DNA of 13,826 nt from the NCBI GenBank assembly GCA_015485755.1, contig WFTD01000077.1, positions 1 to 13,826 of the forward strand. Reading direction: 5' to 3'. Numbering within the stretch: the first letter of the stretch is position 1; each line of letters begins with the position of its first letter. The translations under genes were made by a program, and so were the position numbers. The stretch comes from Patescibacteria group bacterium (GTDB lineage Bacteria; Patescibacteriota; Patescibacteriia; S139-126). The notes under the pieces were generated by a model. That model was given only the letters and a program-made list of their open reading frames with translations. It did no database searches and was not told the origin of the DNA. This document shows, piece after piece, positions 1-10,100 of this stretch.

Positions 1-2520
1 AAAAATTTCCTTGCCTTCTTTGTCAACAGACCTTAACTTTTTGATATTGCCAAACAATGCTTTGAAATCGCTGGCTTTCAGACCTCTTTTCAAAGCTTTC
101 AGCATTATCAATGAAAACCTATGGGCATTGCGAACCAGATTGCGCGCAGCATCAGGCTGATTGCGATAGTACCAAGCGCCAACTTTCTCGCTAGTAATAT
201 TTGGATTGTTCCAATCAATCCGCCCTAGCTCTCCCATCACAAACAAGCTCTCAGCTGCTCTGTCTTGCAATTGACTGTCAGAGGAATTTTTATGGACATC
301 CTCCAAATAATCCAAAACTTTTGCCTGCTTTTCAAAGGGCAGTTCTAAAATTGGCTTTACCAAAACTGATGGATAAAAATTACCCCCCATTTCAAGCCCC
401 TTGAGAATTGAAGGCAAAAGTTTTCGCCATGATTCTATATCCATACTGGCATAATCTACTGTTCCCTGCCTCACTCTATCCTCAGTTGAGGTTGGCTCTT
501 CTGGCAAAGCTCCGGGCAGACGCTTTTCTATTAACTTTTCCAAATGGTTCATAACGGTTTTATCCCCCCTGCTAGCAGAAGTAACAATATCCCTATAGAG
601 TTCTACTTCGCTAGCTTTGCCATTGCCGCGCTGAATATGTTCAAACACAGCGGCTGCGCGCTTGTATTGGTCAACTGACGGATCTTTCAATGTCATTTCT
701 ACTTCATGATCAGTTGTCCCCTTTAAAGCAGAGCGGTGTTTTTCTATTTGGCTAAGTTCATATTCTCTCACTATTTGGGCGCCTCTCTCTCCTGACCGTG
801 CCATTTGCTTGACCAAAGGGCCAATCGTAACCTTGCCAATAGTGCTAGCAATAAAATTCCGAAAATCTGCCCACTGTCTTTTTTGTTGAATTTTTGGCAA
901 TTCCTGAAGTTGGGAGATTTTTTGTCTCTCTTCTATAAGCGGCCTAATTTCATTTGCAATATTAGCCACAGCACTCTCTCTCTTGTCAATAGTCTCTTTT
1001 AACGAGGAATCTGTTGAAGAATCTTTTTTCTTTTCGCCAAACAAATCTTGGAGTTTTTCTTCTATCTTGTTTAAATCACTTTCTTCCTCTAACTCTTCAA
1101 TTTGTTTTTCATCAACTATGCCTCTTGCTAAATTTAACATTCGTTCTTTTGCTTCTGCTAATTCTGTGTCAATCTCATCTCCTCGCTTATTAATATCAAT
1201 GCCTTGTTTCTCCATCATTTCCAATTCATTCTCTATTTCACTTTCCTTCACTATCAAATCTTCTCTTTTTTTGTCTCCGGCTATAGCGCTGCCCGCTTTA
1301 ACCAATCCTTTTCCTATCGCGCCGATAGTATTTTTTTTCAAATCACTATAAGCTTTATACATTGACCTGCCGCTGTCTGCATATTTGGCCTGCTTTTCTG
1401 ATTGGCGCAGTTGTTGAAAAGTTTTTACCCTGCCTGAAACGGCATCAATAGGCTTTTTGAGTAAAAAAGCGCCTGTTGCAATTGAAGCGGCTGCCATACC
1501 GTATTTTTGCACTTTTTTGGCAAACTCTCCCACTACTCCGCCTGACTGTTGGGCCATTTTTTGGGATATGGCAAGCCCGCCCATAAACAAAGCTACTGTC
1601 ACCATATAACTAAGCAAAGTTCTGGCGCTGACTGCTGTGCCAAAATCTTGATTGGCCAAAACCTGACCCTCTTCGTTCAAAGCAAAAGAATTGGAAATAT
1701 TCCCTTTTTGCACAGTCAAAAGAGCCAACCACAAAAAGAAAGCGATGATTGGTCCAGAAGTTAAATGCTGAAAAAACATACTCCACCACTGAGACCAATA
1801 TTTAGGGGAAATAGCATAAGCCAAATAAGCTAAAGGGGAAATAATCACCAACACCCACAACATAGCAATACGATAAAGAAGCACTGCAATCATAATAAGC
1901 AAAACCATATCAGCAACTATAAGCATAAAAATTGCCAATAAGGTCGCTGCTGCAATCGTGCCTGCCTCATATTTAGTAAGATTGGAATCGCCTTGGGCAA
2001 AAGATACTAATTGGTAAATGCCAAACGCATCGGCAAAGTTGCCGGCTGCTACATCCTTAAAGCCGTTGACAAATGTCAACATTATTACTTGAAAAAAATC
2101 AATCAAAAATCCAGCAATAAGCTTGGAAAAGTTGATAAGCACAGCCATAATCACTAGCTTGACCAAAGTGCGCTGGTAATGATAAGTCTGGATTTTTAAA
2201 ATAGTAGAAAAAGCTATAATAAGCAAAACTACAATAAAAAACATATTGGCCACATCCCTAGCCAAAGACCAGCCAATTTTTACCATTTCCAAATTAATAA
2301 ATTGATTGAAAGAAGCGACAGCTACTAAAGCAGCAACAAACCAAACAAACAACTTGCCAAACAAACTTATGATTATGCTTGAAAGTGATAAAACTACATC
2401 TGTTACAAAACCCAATGCATCAGCATAAACGGTATTAGCCCCCAACACAAACACAATTACAAAAATAAAAGCAAAAATACCGCCTGATAATAAATATTTA
2501 TTTTTGCCTGGCAGATACAT
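1..2520 (-). CDS. VirB6/TrbL-like polytopic membrane protein with long C-terminal extension (partial, runs off the left edge)
   Basis: An open minus-strand frame begins at the ATG at 2520, the first ATG after an in-frame stop at 2542-2544. It continues for 840 codons to base 1 with no stop, so the C-terminus lies outside the window. The N-terminus looks like a signal peptide (hydrophobic about residues 10-30, ending VYA at 31-33). Further hydrophobic segments lie near 42-71, 90-108, 119-150, 186-216, 218-236, 257-270 and 301-318. The block from W222 through S228-P229 to W245-W246 and G256-P257, and the RDVANM stretch at 88-93, match the pattern I know from VirB6/TrbL-type proteins of Patescibacteria, which are usually annotated as hypothetical. 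In type IV secretion, VirB6 is the polytopic inner-membrane channel component. Residues about 330-840 are soluble, charged and mostly helical, with a Glu/Lys-rich probable coiled coil around 400-510. The open frame and topology are seen directly; the family is a recognition without alignment, and the function is inferred. Confidence 0.75.
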   Translation of the reverse strand, partial: MYLPGKNKYLLSGGIFAFIFVIVFVLGANTVYADALGFVTDVVLSLSSIIISLFGKLFVWFVAALVAVASFNQFINLEMVKIGWSLARDVANMFFIVVLLIIAFSTILKIQTYHYQRTLVKLVIMAVLINFSKLIAGFLIDFFQVIMLTFVNGFKDVAAGNFADAFGIYQLVSFAQGDSNLTKYEAGTIAAATLLAIFMLIVADMVLLIMIAVLLYRIAMLWVLVIISPLAYLAYAISPKYWSQWWSMFFQHLTSGPIIAFFLWLALLTVQKGNISNSFALNEEGQVLANQDFGTAVSARTLLSYMVTVALFMGGLAISQKMAQQSGGVVGEFAKKVQKYGMAAASIATGAFLLKKPIDAVSGRVKTFQQLRQSEKQAKYADSGRSMYKAYSDLKKNTIGAIGKGLVKAGSAIAGDKKREDLIVKESEIENELEMMEKQGIDINKRGDEIDTELAEAKERMLNLARGIVDEKQIEELEEESDLNKIEEKLQDLFGEKKKDSSTDSSLKETIDKRESAVANIANEIRPLIEERQKISQLQELPKIQQKRQWADFRNFIASTIGKVTIGPLVKQMARSGERGAQIVREYELSQIEKHRSALKGTTDHEVEMTLKDPSVDQYKRAAAVFEHIQRGNGKASEVELYRDIVTSASRGDKTVMNHLEKLIEKRLPGALPEEPTSTEDRVRQGTVDYASMDIESWRKLLPSILKGLEMGGNFYPSVLVKPILELPFEKQAKVLDYLEDVHKNSSDSQLQDRAAESLFVMGELGRIDWNNPNITSEKVGAWYYRNQPDAARNLVRNAHRFSLIMLKALKRGLKASDFKALFGNIKKLRSVDKEGKEIF

Positions 2521-2554
2521 TAAATGCTTTATTTTTTTATTTTATAACACTTAA

Positions 2555-2583
2555 ATTATACCACAAAAATATTTTTTTATGAA
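2555..2583 (-). promoter_or_regulatory. Probable promoter of the VirB6-like gene
   Basis: On the minus strand there is a perfect -10 TATAAT (2560-2555), preceded by TGG. A -35-like TTCATA (2583-2578) lies 17 bases upstream and matches 4 of 6 consensus positions. The expected start of transcription is about 28 bases before the ATG at 2520. No Shine-Dalgarno is visible in that leader, which is almost entirely A and T. Confidence 0.55.
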
Positions 2584-2611
2584 ATAGGTGGCGGTATATA
2601 TTTTTTTGTTA

Positions 2612-2617
2612 TATAAT
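2612..2617 (+). promoter_or_regulatory. Candidate -10 box for the 2635 gene, giving a very short leader
   Basis: A perfect TATAAT sits 17 bases before the ATG at 2635. If used, transcription would start around 2624, leaving a leader of roughly 10 bases. No good -35 is found at 16-18 bases spacing (TGGCGG at 17). It stands back-to-back with the divergent promoter at 2555-2583. The surrounding sequence is very AT-rich, so a chance match is possible. Confidence 0.35.
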
Positions 2618-2634
2618 TTAATAAAAGAAAACTT

Positions 2635-3186
2635 ATGGCAATAAACAAAACCACACCTCCTGAAATGGACCCAAATAAAAGCGATCACGACTATAAAAGG
2701 CAGCTGTATTTAAACCAAAGGTTGAGCAAATACAAACAATTATCACAAGGCAACCTCCTGCGGCCACCTGCCAATGCTTCCTTGTTTGCGGTTAAACGCG
2801 CAGCCCAAGCTGCATCCAAATCAGCCCAGCAATCCCAACGAAAAGAATTGGAAAAGAAAATGGCAAATGAAGCGGGCAGAAAAGCTATACTGACTGCGAT
2901 GGGGTCTTTTACTACTATATTGGCAAGTATTCTAGCTTTAATATATTTAAATATTCATTGGTTTTTGTCTAGCATGTCACACTACCTGCCAGAAAAGTTA
3001 AAAAATTTTTTTGTGCAACCAAAACTATGGCAAAAAGCTGTGATTGCCATTGCTGATATTTTATCTTTTCTAATTATACTATTTATTATATTTTTTGTTA
3101 TTATATCAAGCTGTATTATTAGTAGCCCATACAAAGCATTTTTCAACTATATATTCAACAACTTCCCGCAATCATGTTTCTCTTAA
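2635..3186 (+). CDS. Hypothetical two-helix membrane protein
   Basis: This is a 183-residue protein that I do not recognise. Residues 1-80 are hydrophilic and basic, rich in Lys, Gln and Ser, with no signal peptide. They are followed by a hydrophobic segment at about 84-106, a short loop containing charged residues (about 115-134), and a second, very hydrophobic segment at about 136-162. The tail is short and aromatic. The topology suggests an inner-membrane hairpin with a sizeable basic N-terminal domain in the cytoplasm. It is divergent from the VirB6-like gene, with 114 bases between the two starts that hold both candidate promoters. Shared regulation or an accessory role at the same membrane is therefore conceivable but not shown. 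No clear Shine-Dalgarno precedes the ATG (an A-rich AAAAGAAAAC stretch only). It is probably a real gene because of its length, a sensible membrane topology and a promoter-like box just upstream. Confidence 0.7.
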   Translation: MAINKTTPPEMDPNKSDHDYKRQLYLNQRLSKYKQLSQGNLLRPPANASLFAVKRAAQAASKSAQQSQRKELEKKMANEAGRKAILTAMGSFTTILASILALIYLNIHWFLSSMSHYLPEKLKNFFVQPKLWQKAVIAIADILSFLIILFIIFFVIISSCIISSPYKAFFNYIFNNFPQSCFS

Positions 3187-3208
3187 TATTTGAGTGTAAA
3201 TTATAAAT

Positions 3209-3237
3209 TTGACAAAAATTTAATATAAATTTTAAAT
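3209..3237 (+). promoter_or_regulatory. Probable promoter of the 3306 gene
   Basis: A perfect -35 TTGACA lies at 3209-3214. After a 17-base spacer comes TTAAAT at 3232-3237, which matches 4 of 6 positions of the -10 consensus. The leader would be about 60 bases and ends in a strong ribosome binding site. The 119-base gap between the two plus-strand genes is otherwise AT-rich and shows nothing else. Confidence 0.45.
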
Positions 3238-3290
3238 AAAATTAGGAAAACGGCATACAGCCCGAACATTAACAATCAAAAAACAACCAA

Positions 3291-3298
3291 AAAGGAGG
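3291..3298 (+). promoter_or_regulatory. Perfect Shine-Dalgarno of the 3306 gene
   Basis: AAAGGAGG is placed 7 bases before the ATG at 3306, which fixes that start. It is the only strong Shine-Dalgarno in the window: the minus-strand genes and the 2635 gene have none that I can see. This suggests that the gene is translated efficiently, or that it comes from a different background. Confidence 0.85.
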
Positions 3299-3305
3299 AT
3301 TAATC

Positions 3306-4061
3306 ATGAAACCCTTCAAGTCATTTCTGGTATTTTTAACAACTATGCTATTGCTTGCGGCATACAACTGCAGCAATATTACCGGAGGCGGGGATGATGA
3401 TAAGTCAGATCAAATTCAAGACATCATATACGTTCTGATGTATGATAGCGCTAGAGTGGATGCTTACTCATACAGACAGTTGAGTATAGCCCACTACAAT
3501 AGCGATACCATCGGAACGGTAGTGAGGATTAGCCGGCATTTTTATATAAGAGTAAAAACAAAAAATGGCGAGAGATATGCTCGCCAAAAAGAGATAAAGA
3601 GGGTTAAAATCAACAAAGAAATAGCGACAATTCAAATGGGTAGCGGAACTATATTTGGAGAAAAGGATGTCGGGTACATAGAAATAAAAGGAGTGAAAAT
3701 GGGCTATGCAGATGTTGAAGTTGAAATGGTTAACGGAATCAAATGGAAACTTAAACTAATTGTCCAACTTAATATAACTGGATATTATAGTATCTTCCCC
3801 GACGGAAAAGAAGTTGCTCTTTATCAAATACCCTCTGAAAATACTGTTTATGAAAAATGGCATGCTTTCTTCAAATTTGTCCCCCCCGTCAGTAAAAATT
3901 TAGATTCTATATACCCACGTCCACCAGGATATTCAAATTATAAAATAATCCTCAAAACAGATGGTTTTGATGTTGCCATAATAATAAACTATTATGACCC
4001 AAATGTGCCAACCCGGATAAAAAAACAAATAATATACAGAAAAATAAGCGACGCGTGGTAA
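3306..4061 (+). CDS. Exported protein, possible lipoprotein with an Ig-like (Big-2-like) segment
   Basis: This is a 251-residue protein I do not recognise by name. The N-terminus is a typical export signal: basic residues at 2-5 and a hydrophobic core at about 7-19. It ends at Cys22, followed by a Gly3-Asp3 stretch at 27-32 of the kind seen as a tether in lipoproteins. The residues before Cys22 (A-Y-N) do not fit a canonical lipobox ([LVI][ASTVI][GAS]C), so lipidation is uncertain. Residues about 68-154 form alternating beta-type sequence with an IATI...GSGTIFGEKDVGYIEIKG pattern, like bacterial group-2 Ig-like domains. This is a loose resemblance only. The remainder, to residue 251, is also beta-rich with many Tyr, Ile and Pro. 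The gene has its own promoter, a perfect Shine-Dalgarno and a terminator, so it is a self-contained unit convergent with the giant gene. Export is well supported; its role is unknown. Confidence 0.8.
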   Translation: MKPFKSFLVFLTTMLLLAAYNCSNITGGGDDDKSDQIQDIIYVLMYDSARVDAYSYRQLSIAHYNSDTIGTVVRISRHFYIRVKTKNGERYARQKEIKRVKINKEIATIQMGSGTIFGEKDVGYIEIKGVKMGYADVEVEMVNGIKWKLKLIVQLNITGYYSIFPDGKEVALYQIPSENTVYEKWHAFFKFVPPVSKNLDSIYPRPPGYSNYKIILKTDGFDVAIIINYYDPNVPTRIKKQIIYRKISDAW

Positions 4062-4082
4062 GATAAAAATAAATAAAAAAAC

Positions 4083-4114
4083 AAACCACTAGCAAATGCT
4101 AGTGGTTTTTCTTT
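4083..4114. terminator. Bidirectional rho-independent terminator
   Basis: There is a perfect 11-base-pair stem (arms 4083-4093 and 4098-4108) around the loop AAAT. On the plus strand it is followed by a T-rich tail, TTTTTCTTT. The left side is A-rich (AAATAAAAAAAC), so on the minus strand the same stem is followed by a T-rich tail. It lies between two convergent genes, 21 bases after the stop of the 3306 gene and 20 bases beyond the stop of the giant gene, and can serve both. Confidence 0.92.
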
Positions 4115-4134
4115 ATCTAAAAATAAACAAACTG

Positions 4135-7100
4135 CTATTGCTGGACCAATACTCTGCCATCAAAATTACCTGATCCAGTAGCGCCCCAGTTATCAGTTAC
4201 CTCAACTCTAATTTCATAAACACTACAATTGCCATTGAGATTGCTTATAAAATCACTGCAAGGGCGACTATTGCCAGGATCATATTGGTAAGTGTGATAA
4301 ACAACATGGGGGTCTTCTGGAGAGGTTCTTTCGTTGAAACTGGACTGATAAGAAGTATAGCCAGAATCATCTCCCCAGTAAACACGGTAAGATTTGAGCG
4401 GCAATTGGTCGTCATTGGCATCTGAATTGAAAGTAAGCCTAATATTCCCCCCGCCACCAGTAAGCAAAATATTGCCTGTGTTGCCATTTACTTTTATATT
4501 GTAAACTTTGGGCGGAGTGCCATTGCCAGTATCATCCCAATAAATATCGTTGCTAGGAACATAAGAACATTTATAATTACCGCTACATTCCCACTTCCAC
4601 AATCCTAGCAACTTGGCATAAATTTCTCTTAATTGTCCAGAAGCAAAATTAATATCTTGATTATTTGCTTTTGTGATATTTCTATCAAGCGAACCATAAC
4701 AGATACCGCCTCCTTCATAACACTTATTGACCTGATCAGAATTAGAACATAATTTGCCATTTTCAGATCCGCCATAACAAACAGCATAATCACAACTGCC
4801 CTCGCAAGCATAGGGTGTCCCTCCTCTGATATTTGGTCCGGAATTGGTGGTGTTTTCCACTTCCAAATATAAAGGCTGTGTATATCGCTCATTATCCCTT
4901 GAATCCCATACCTCAGGATTGTTGTCAAGTCCACTGATAACAGAACTGCCAAAAGGAGATTCGTCTGTATAATAATTATACGATAAACTGCTTAACTCAT
5001 AACCGCTACCGGGCGATACCCTAGTAAAATAGGGGTATGATTCCACTCCATTATCGCCAATAGACGCTACCTTAGCAACATAAGAACAACTGTCTCTTAA
5101 CTGAGCGTAAATACTGAATACACCTCCACCATTTGAAGGCGATGGGTCAAAAACCCTAACCACAAATTTATCAAATGTTGCATCATCATTCCAATACGCT
5201 TGATAGTCAACATAGTCACCATTTCTCAAAATTTCTTCAACACAGTTATATTTGTTAAAATTCTGACAGTTTCCCGAGCTGGTATATCTCTTAGACCAAG
5301 TATATCTACCATTTAACATAATGGCATCTTCTGGGTAAAGATAATAAGTTCCATTATATCTTATGCCAGTTTCCTTACTGACTACAATCTTAAAAAAGGC
5401 AATATCATTGAAAGTCAGCTCTCTAACCCTGCCCCTACTTGTAATACTAGCTTCCACTGGGCCATGGTCAGTGCTAACATAAAGGCCATCAAAAGAAAGA
5501 TTGCTTGTATAATCATAACTTGGTAGCAATTCAACAGAATAATCTTTCCACTCAGGAGGTGATTCATTGTCTCCATTGCTGGCATCTTGAGCTGATGAAG
5601 TTCCACTCTTCAATCCTTTGGCTGCCAAACAATAATAAAGCGGGGCCCTTTCGCCAAAAGTCAAAGATTCCTCTCCTATATCTGAGGAGGATCCTTTTAC
5701 TATATCAACCGGCCACCAATTGATACAGTAATTGGCATTGTTTGGATCCGGTTCAACACAATATCCGCGCCAACCGCGATAAGCTTTGCTGCCCCTGTCG
5801 TATTCGCAGCCAGGAGCATCCTCAGCTGGATAGAGCCGGCAGCTCTGTCCTATCAAAACCTCATCTGGATTGTCAGCCACTTTTAAGGCTGGTTCAATTT
5901 TTAGATTGTCAAACCAAGCTGTACCAGATTCAACCTCCCACAAAATCAACCGAATATTCACATCAGAAGAGCTGTTTTGAAAGCGCAAACTAAATGGCTT
6001 AAATCCCTTACTGCCGCCAACCATACCGCCCAAAGAGGTGCTAGAAGAGTTGCCGTTCCAAAATACTTCAACATTGACCCGCGGCCGGGTAGTGGCTGTT
6101 GTAGTTCCGCTCACACCAGTCCACCTAATATACCCGCTCAAAACATAATCACCCGGCGCCAAATCTATATACTGCACTAATCTCAATCTGGCTATTTCAC
6201 CTGGATTGTTTTGTGAAATTGACAATTTAGCTGAATTGTTGCCGTCAACTTTATTTTTAGTGTCAACTGAAACTGAACAAATACTGCCGCCGCCGCTCTC
6301 CAAACAACCGCTATACTTATCCGTCCGCCATCCCACAAAAGGATAGTTATCAGTTTGGCTTAATCCTGCTGTATCAGGGTCCTCTGGAGCCACTTCTTCA
6401 AAACTGCCATTCTTTATGCTAGCTTTATTGCCAACTTCATACATCTTGCTGTAGGGATAATAGCCAAAAATAGTCCCGTCTTTGCCAGCGCCAAAGCCAG
6501 TCCAGTTGATTCCTGCTTTAGAATAACCTGACAAATAACGGATGTCCTCAATTGAATATTTGCCAGGACTGTAGGTAAGGGTTGAAGAGGTATTTATATC
6601 GCGATTCTGTTCAGCTGTTATCTCAATTACCTGGCAAACATCGCCCGCTCCGCCTTGGCAATCAAAATCACTTTGGCAAACGTCACCAGACAAAGAACAG
6701 GCCTTCTTTACTGGCGGGAAGCTATTGCACTCATTGTTGCTGTCAAGTCCATTGCACAAACCAACTGAAAAACATCTATCTACCTTATTGCCCTGTTCGT
6801 CAACATCTTCTACTCTAGTTTGGCAATACAACCATTCACTACAAGTTCTGTCTTTGTCAACTTTCAAAATAGTGTTAGCATCATTGTTGTAATAAAATGG
6901 TTTGTTGTTTACATAAACAAAGCTAGGATCAGAAACCGGCGAAGATCCATCAGGGGTTAAGGCGCTGCTATACGCTCCGGCAGTATAAGCTGATGGTGTG
7001 CCATCGGTCTTGTCAAACAACCGACATCCTTCAGCCCTATTAACAACCCCATTACAACTGGCTGCATCTACTGAAGTAGAGAGATAGTAATAGCTTGATT

Positions 7101-10100
7101 TGGCAAAACTTGGCCGACACAAGCCATCAGAAACATTGCCATTGATATCATTGATACCCAAACAATCTGCATCTTGAGTGCATGACACAAACTGATTGTT
7201 GGTACAGGCCTTTTCTCCTTCAGGATCAATATACTGAGAGCAGGAATTTTCATCTTGCGGACAAGCTCCGACCCAGCCATCATAATACAAATTATCACTG
7301 CTAAGCGGCTGGTTGGGTTCTCTGCTGATACAAATACCGACTGTGCCGCCGCTAGCAGAAAAATCACAATCAACATCACTCTGGCAAGCAACATTCAAAT
7401 CATTGCTGCACACCCTTTCTGTTTGGCAAAGCTCATTGCTGCCCTGCTTGTACCAACCAAACTGTCCGGTCTGCTCATCTTTCCTAAACTCACACAAACG
7501 ATTGCCTGGATCTATATAATAAGCCTTGCCACTGCCCTCAATACTGTATTCTTCGCAGTACAAAGCTTCTTGAGAGCAAAGGATAGAATTGGCTGAATTT
7601 GCATAATTATCCGGATTGTCTATAACAAACTCATCACTAAAGCCAACTATTTCACCGCTTTGCCTGTCTTCAATAACCTTGCCCATCAGCTTACAACCAA
7701 CCGCATCAGCGCTGCAGTATTTATCAGGATTATCAACTACATAAACCAAACTGTCTTTTGGAACGGTAACATTGTCATAATAAGTGGCGGGATCATTAGG
7801 ATCGTCATTTTCAGTATTGAAAGTCTCCTCATAAGGGGAGGATGAATTTTGTGTATCAATTACTGCTTTACAGCCAATCTTATCATCACTACACAAAGAA
7901 GAGAAGTTCAAAACGGCTGTTTGCGACCCATCGGTCAAATCATACAATTGACAGCCAAGTTGAGCGCCAACAAAAGGCTGATCGCAAATAGCTGGCGTCT
8001 GCCAAGAATCTTTTATCAAATAATAACTATTGGTAATTTCCCTTAAAATAATATTATCCAAATAGGCGCCAATGCCACTGAAATAAAAATTCTCAAAAGT
8101 GGTAGAATCTATATCAAAATCCACATAAAAAGGCCCTGCTTGGTAATAATTCCATTCAGTATCAATGGCAACTGTTTTATCTACTCTGCCATTTCTATTG
8201 ACCAGCGAAACTGTAATATCACCAGCTGATTTTCCTTTTGCCCAAAATGATACGGTATAACTTTTGCCCTTTTCTATCAAACCCTTCACTTCTTTATAAA
8301 CATACCTATCCTTATCCAAGGAATGCCCGCCAACATAAACAGATTCAAGCGAAAGAGTGCCGTTTATCCAGCCGCTGGTGGTAGCATTTTCAAAATCGTC
8401 ACTCAAAATAATCTTGACGACATTGCCGTTGTTTCCCCGATACTCACGGCAACCAACTGCAGCAGCGCTACAGCTATTGCTCAATGATTTAATGCCGTAA
8501 ATAATACTGCCATCAACTTCGCGGCGATAGGGGCGGCAATCATCAGTGGCAAATGTCACAGTAGAAAGCAAGCGAGGATAAGTATTGCCATCAGCATCAA
8601 TAAACTGGCGGCAATCCAATCCGTCCGTTTGCAAATTGCAGGCAGTTCCTGTCGGTCCGGCTGGGGCTCCGCTGACATTTTCTGCCTGCAACCGCCAGGT
8701 TTTTAGCTGGTATCCAGTTGTATCTGATCCTTCCCAAGTATAGAAAATCTTAGCAGATGGATCATCAGGTAAAATACAAGTTCTAATATAAGAGAAATAT
8801 TCAATTCCCTCGCCGCCTTTTTCTACTTCATCCAAATTGGTAAACCGTTCACATCCCACTTCCTCCAAAGTACAACTAGCAGCTGTTTGTGGGATTAAAT
8901 CAACTTGCCTGGTAGAAGTAGAGAAGTTGGTTGGCAATTCCAAATACTGTTCATAGCCAGCACATTCAGAATCACAATAATCGCCAGACTGCAAAACTGC
9001 TGGAATGGGCGGATCGCCGTTAACTGGAACATACAGCGAGCAGCCCGCCTCCTCTGGCTCACACCACTGCAAATAATTATCACATTCTGGATCACGGTTG
9101 GGATCATTAGTATCAGTTGGACAATAAAGATTGGCTGGCGGCTTCTTTAGATAAATATCTCTTACCTTGCCCCAATTGGCATAATCTTCAGTGGTGGTTG
9201 ATTGGACATAATAATAAATGCTTTCTGTGGTTGGCTCGTACCCAGTTGGCACTGAATAAAAATCAGTCAGTTCTATAAAACGGCTGCAGCCGGCATTGTC
9301 AGCAGAACAATTTTCCAATTTACGGTTGAAATATCTAGTATAACTAATATTGCCAAGGTCAGTGCGGTTGGCAATATCATCAACTGTAAGTTTGCCGTCA
9401 GCCCCCGCGCTAGACGATGAAGCGTTCCAAATATCAACTGCCCACTCGCCTTGCAAATTTTGAGAAGCTGAAAACACGCTACAACCAACCTGAGAAGCAT
9501 CACAGCGGTTCAAAGTGTTTGACAAATAAGAAACAACTCCGCCACTTGCAGTCACCAAAGAAACACAGCTAGCGTTTTGCGGTTCGCACTGCTCTCCCTT
9601 AAAGCGCCAAACATTCCGTTCTGCTGTACAATAACCAAATTTGCGGCACTGACCATCAGGCCCTTCCTCAATACAAGACCTATCATCAGCGCAATAATCA
9701 GCCCGAGCGATAATAGAAATTTCTTCAATAATTTTCTCACCTGTCACAGGATCAGTCTGTCCGGTATCAATTAACTGGACATCGTCTTTTAATTTTTGCG
9801 GTCCCGGCCCTTCAAAGCGGCATTCAAATATCGGCACCTTCAATACCCAGTTAGGGTCAACCAAGTGATAAAAAGGAGAGGTGGGATCATCAAAGGCTTC
9901 AATCATATCACCCAAAGAATAGGTGCGAGGCTCCTGGCTGATATCCCTAATGTATAAAGCTGCCAGCTCCCAAGTAACCGGAATAATTCTATACTTGCGC
10001 AAAACAACTAAACTTCTATAGGGATAACCATCCAAATACGACGGCTCACTGCCATCACTATTAAAGCCAAAGGTTTTATTGGGGTCAATCATGCCTGCCT

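Noticed and set aside
201..1351. Plus-strand open frames opposite the left-end gene
   Set aside because: The minus strand is one uninterrupted 840-codon frame with coherent membrane and coiled-coil character. The plus-strand frames are short, overlap each other and encode nothing recognisable.
4083..4114. The perfect stem between convergent genes considered as a recombination or attachment site
   Set aside because: The stem with T-rich tails on both strands between two convergent stops is fully explained as a bidirectional terminator; no integrase or flanking direct repeat is seen.
4245..9774. Many short open frames on both strands inside the giant gene
   Set aside because: They are shadows of the 2393-codon frame. 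None has its own start signals or protein-like features, and the Cys-rich reading of the main frame is clearly the coding one.
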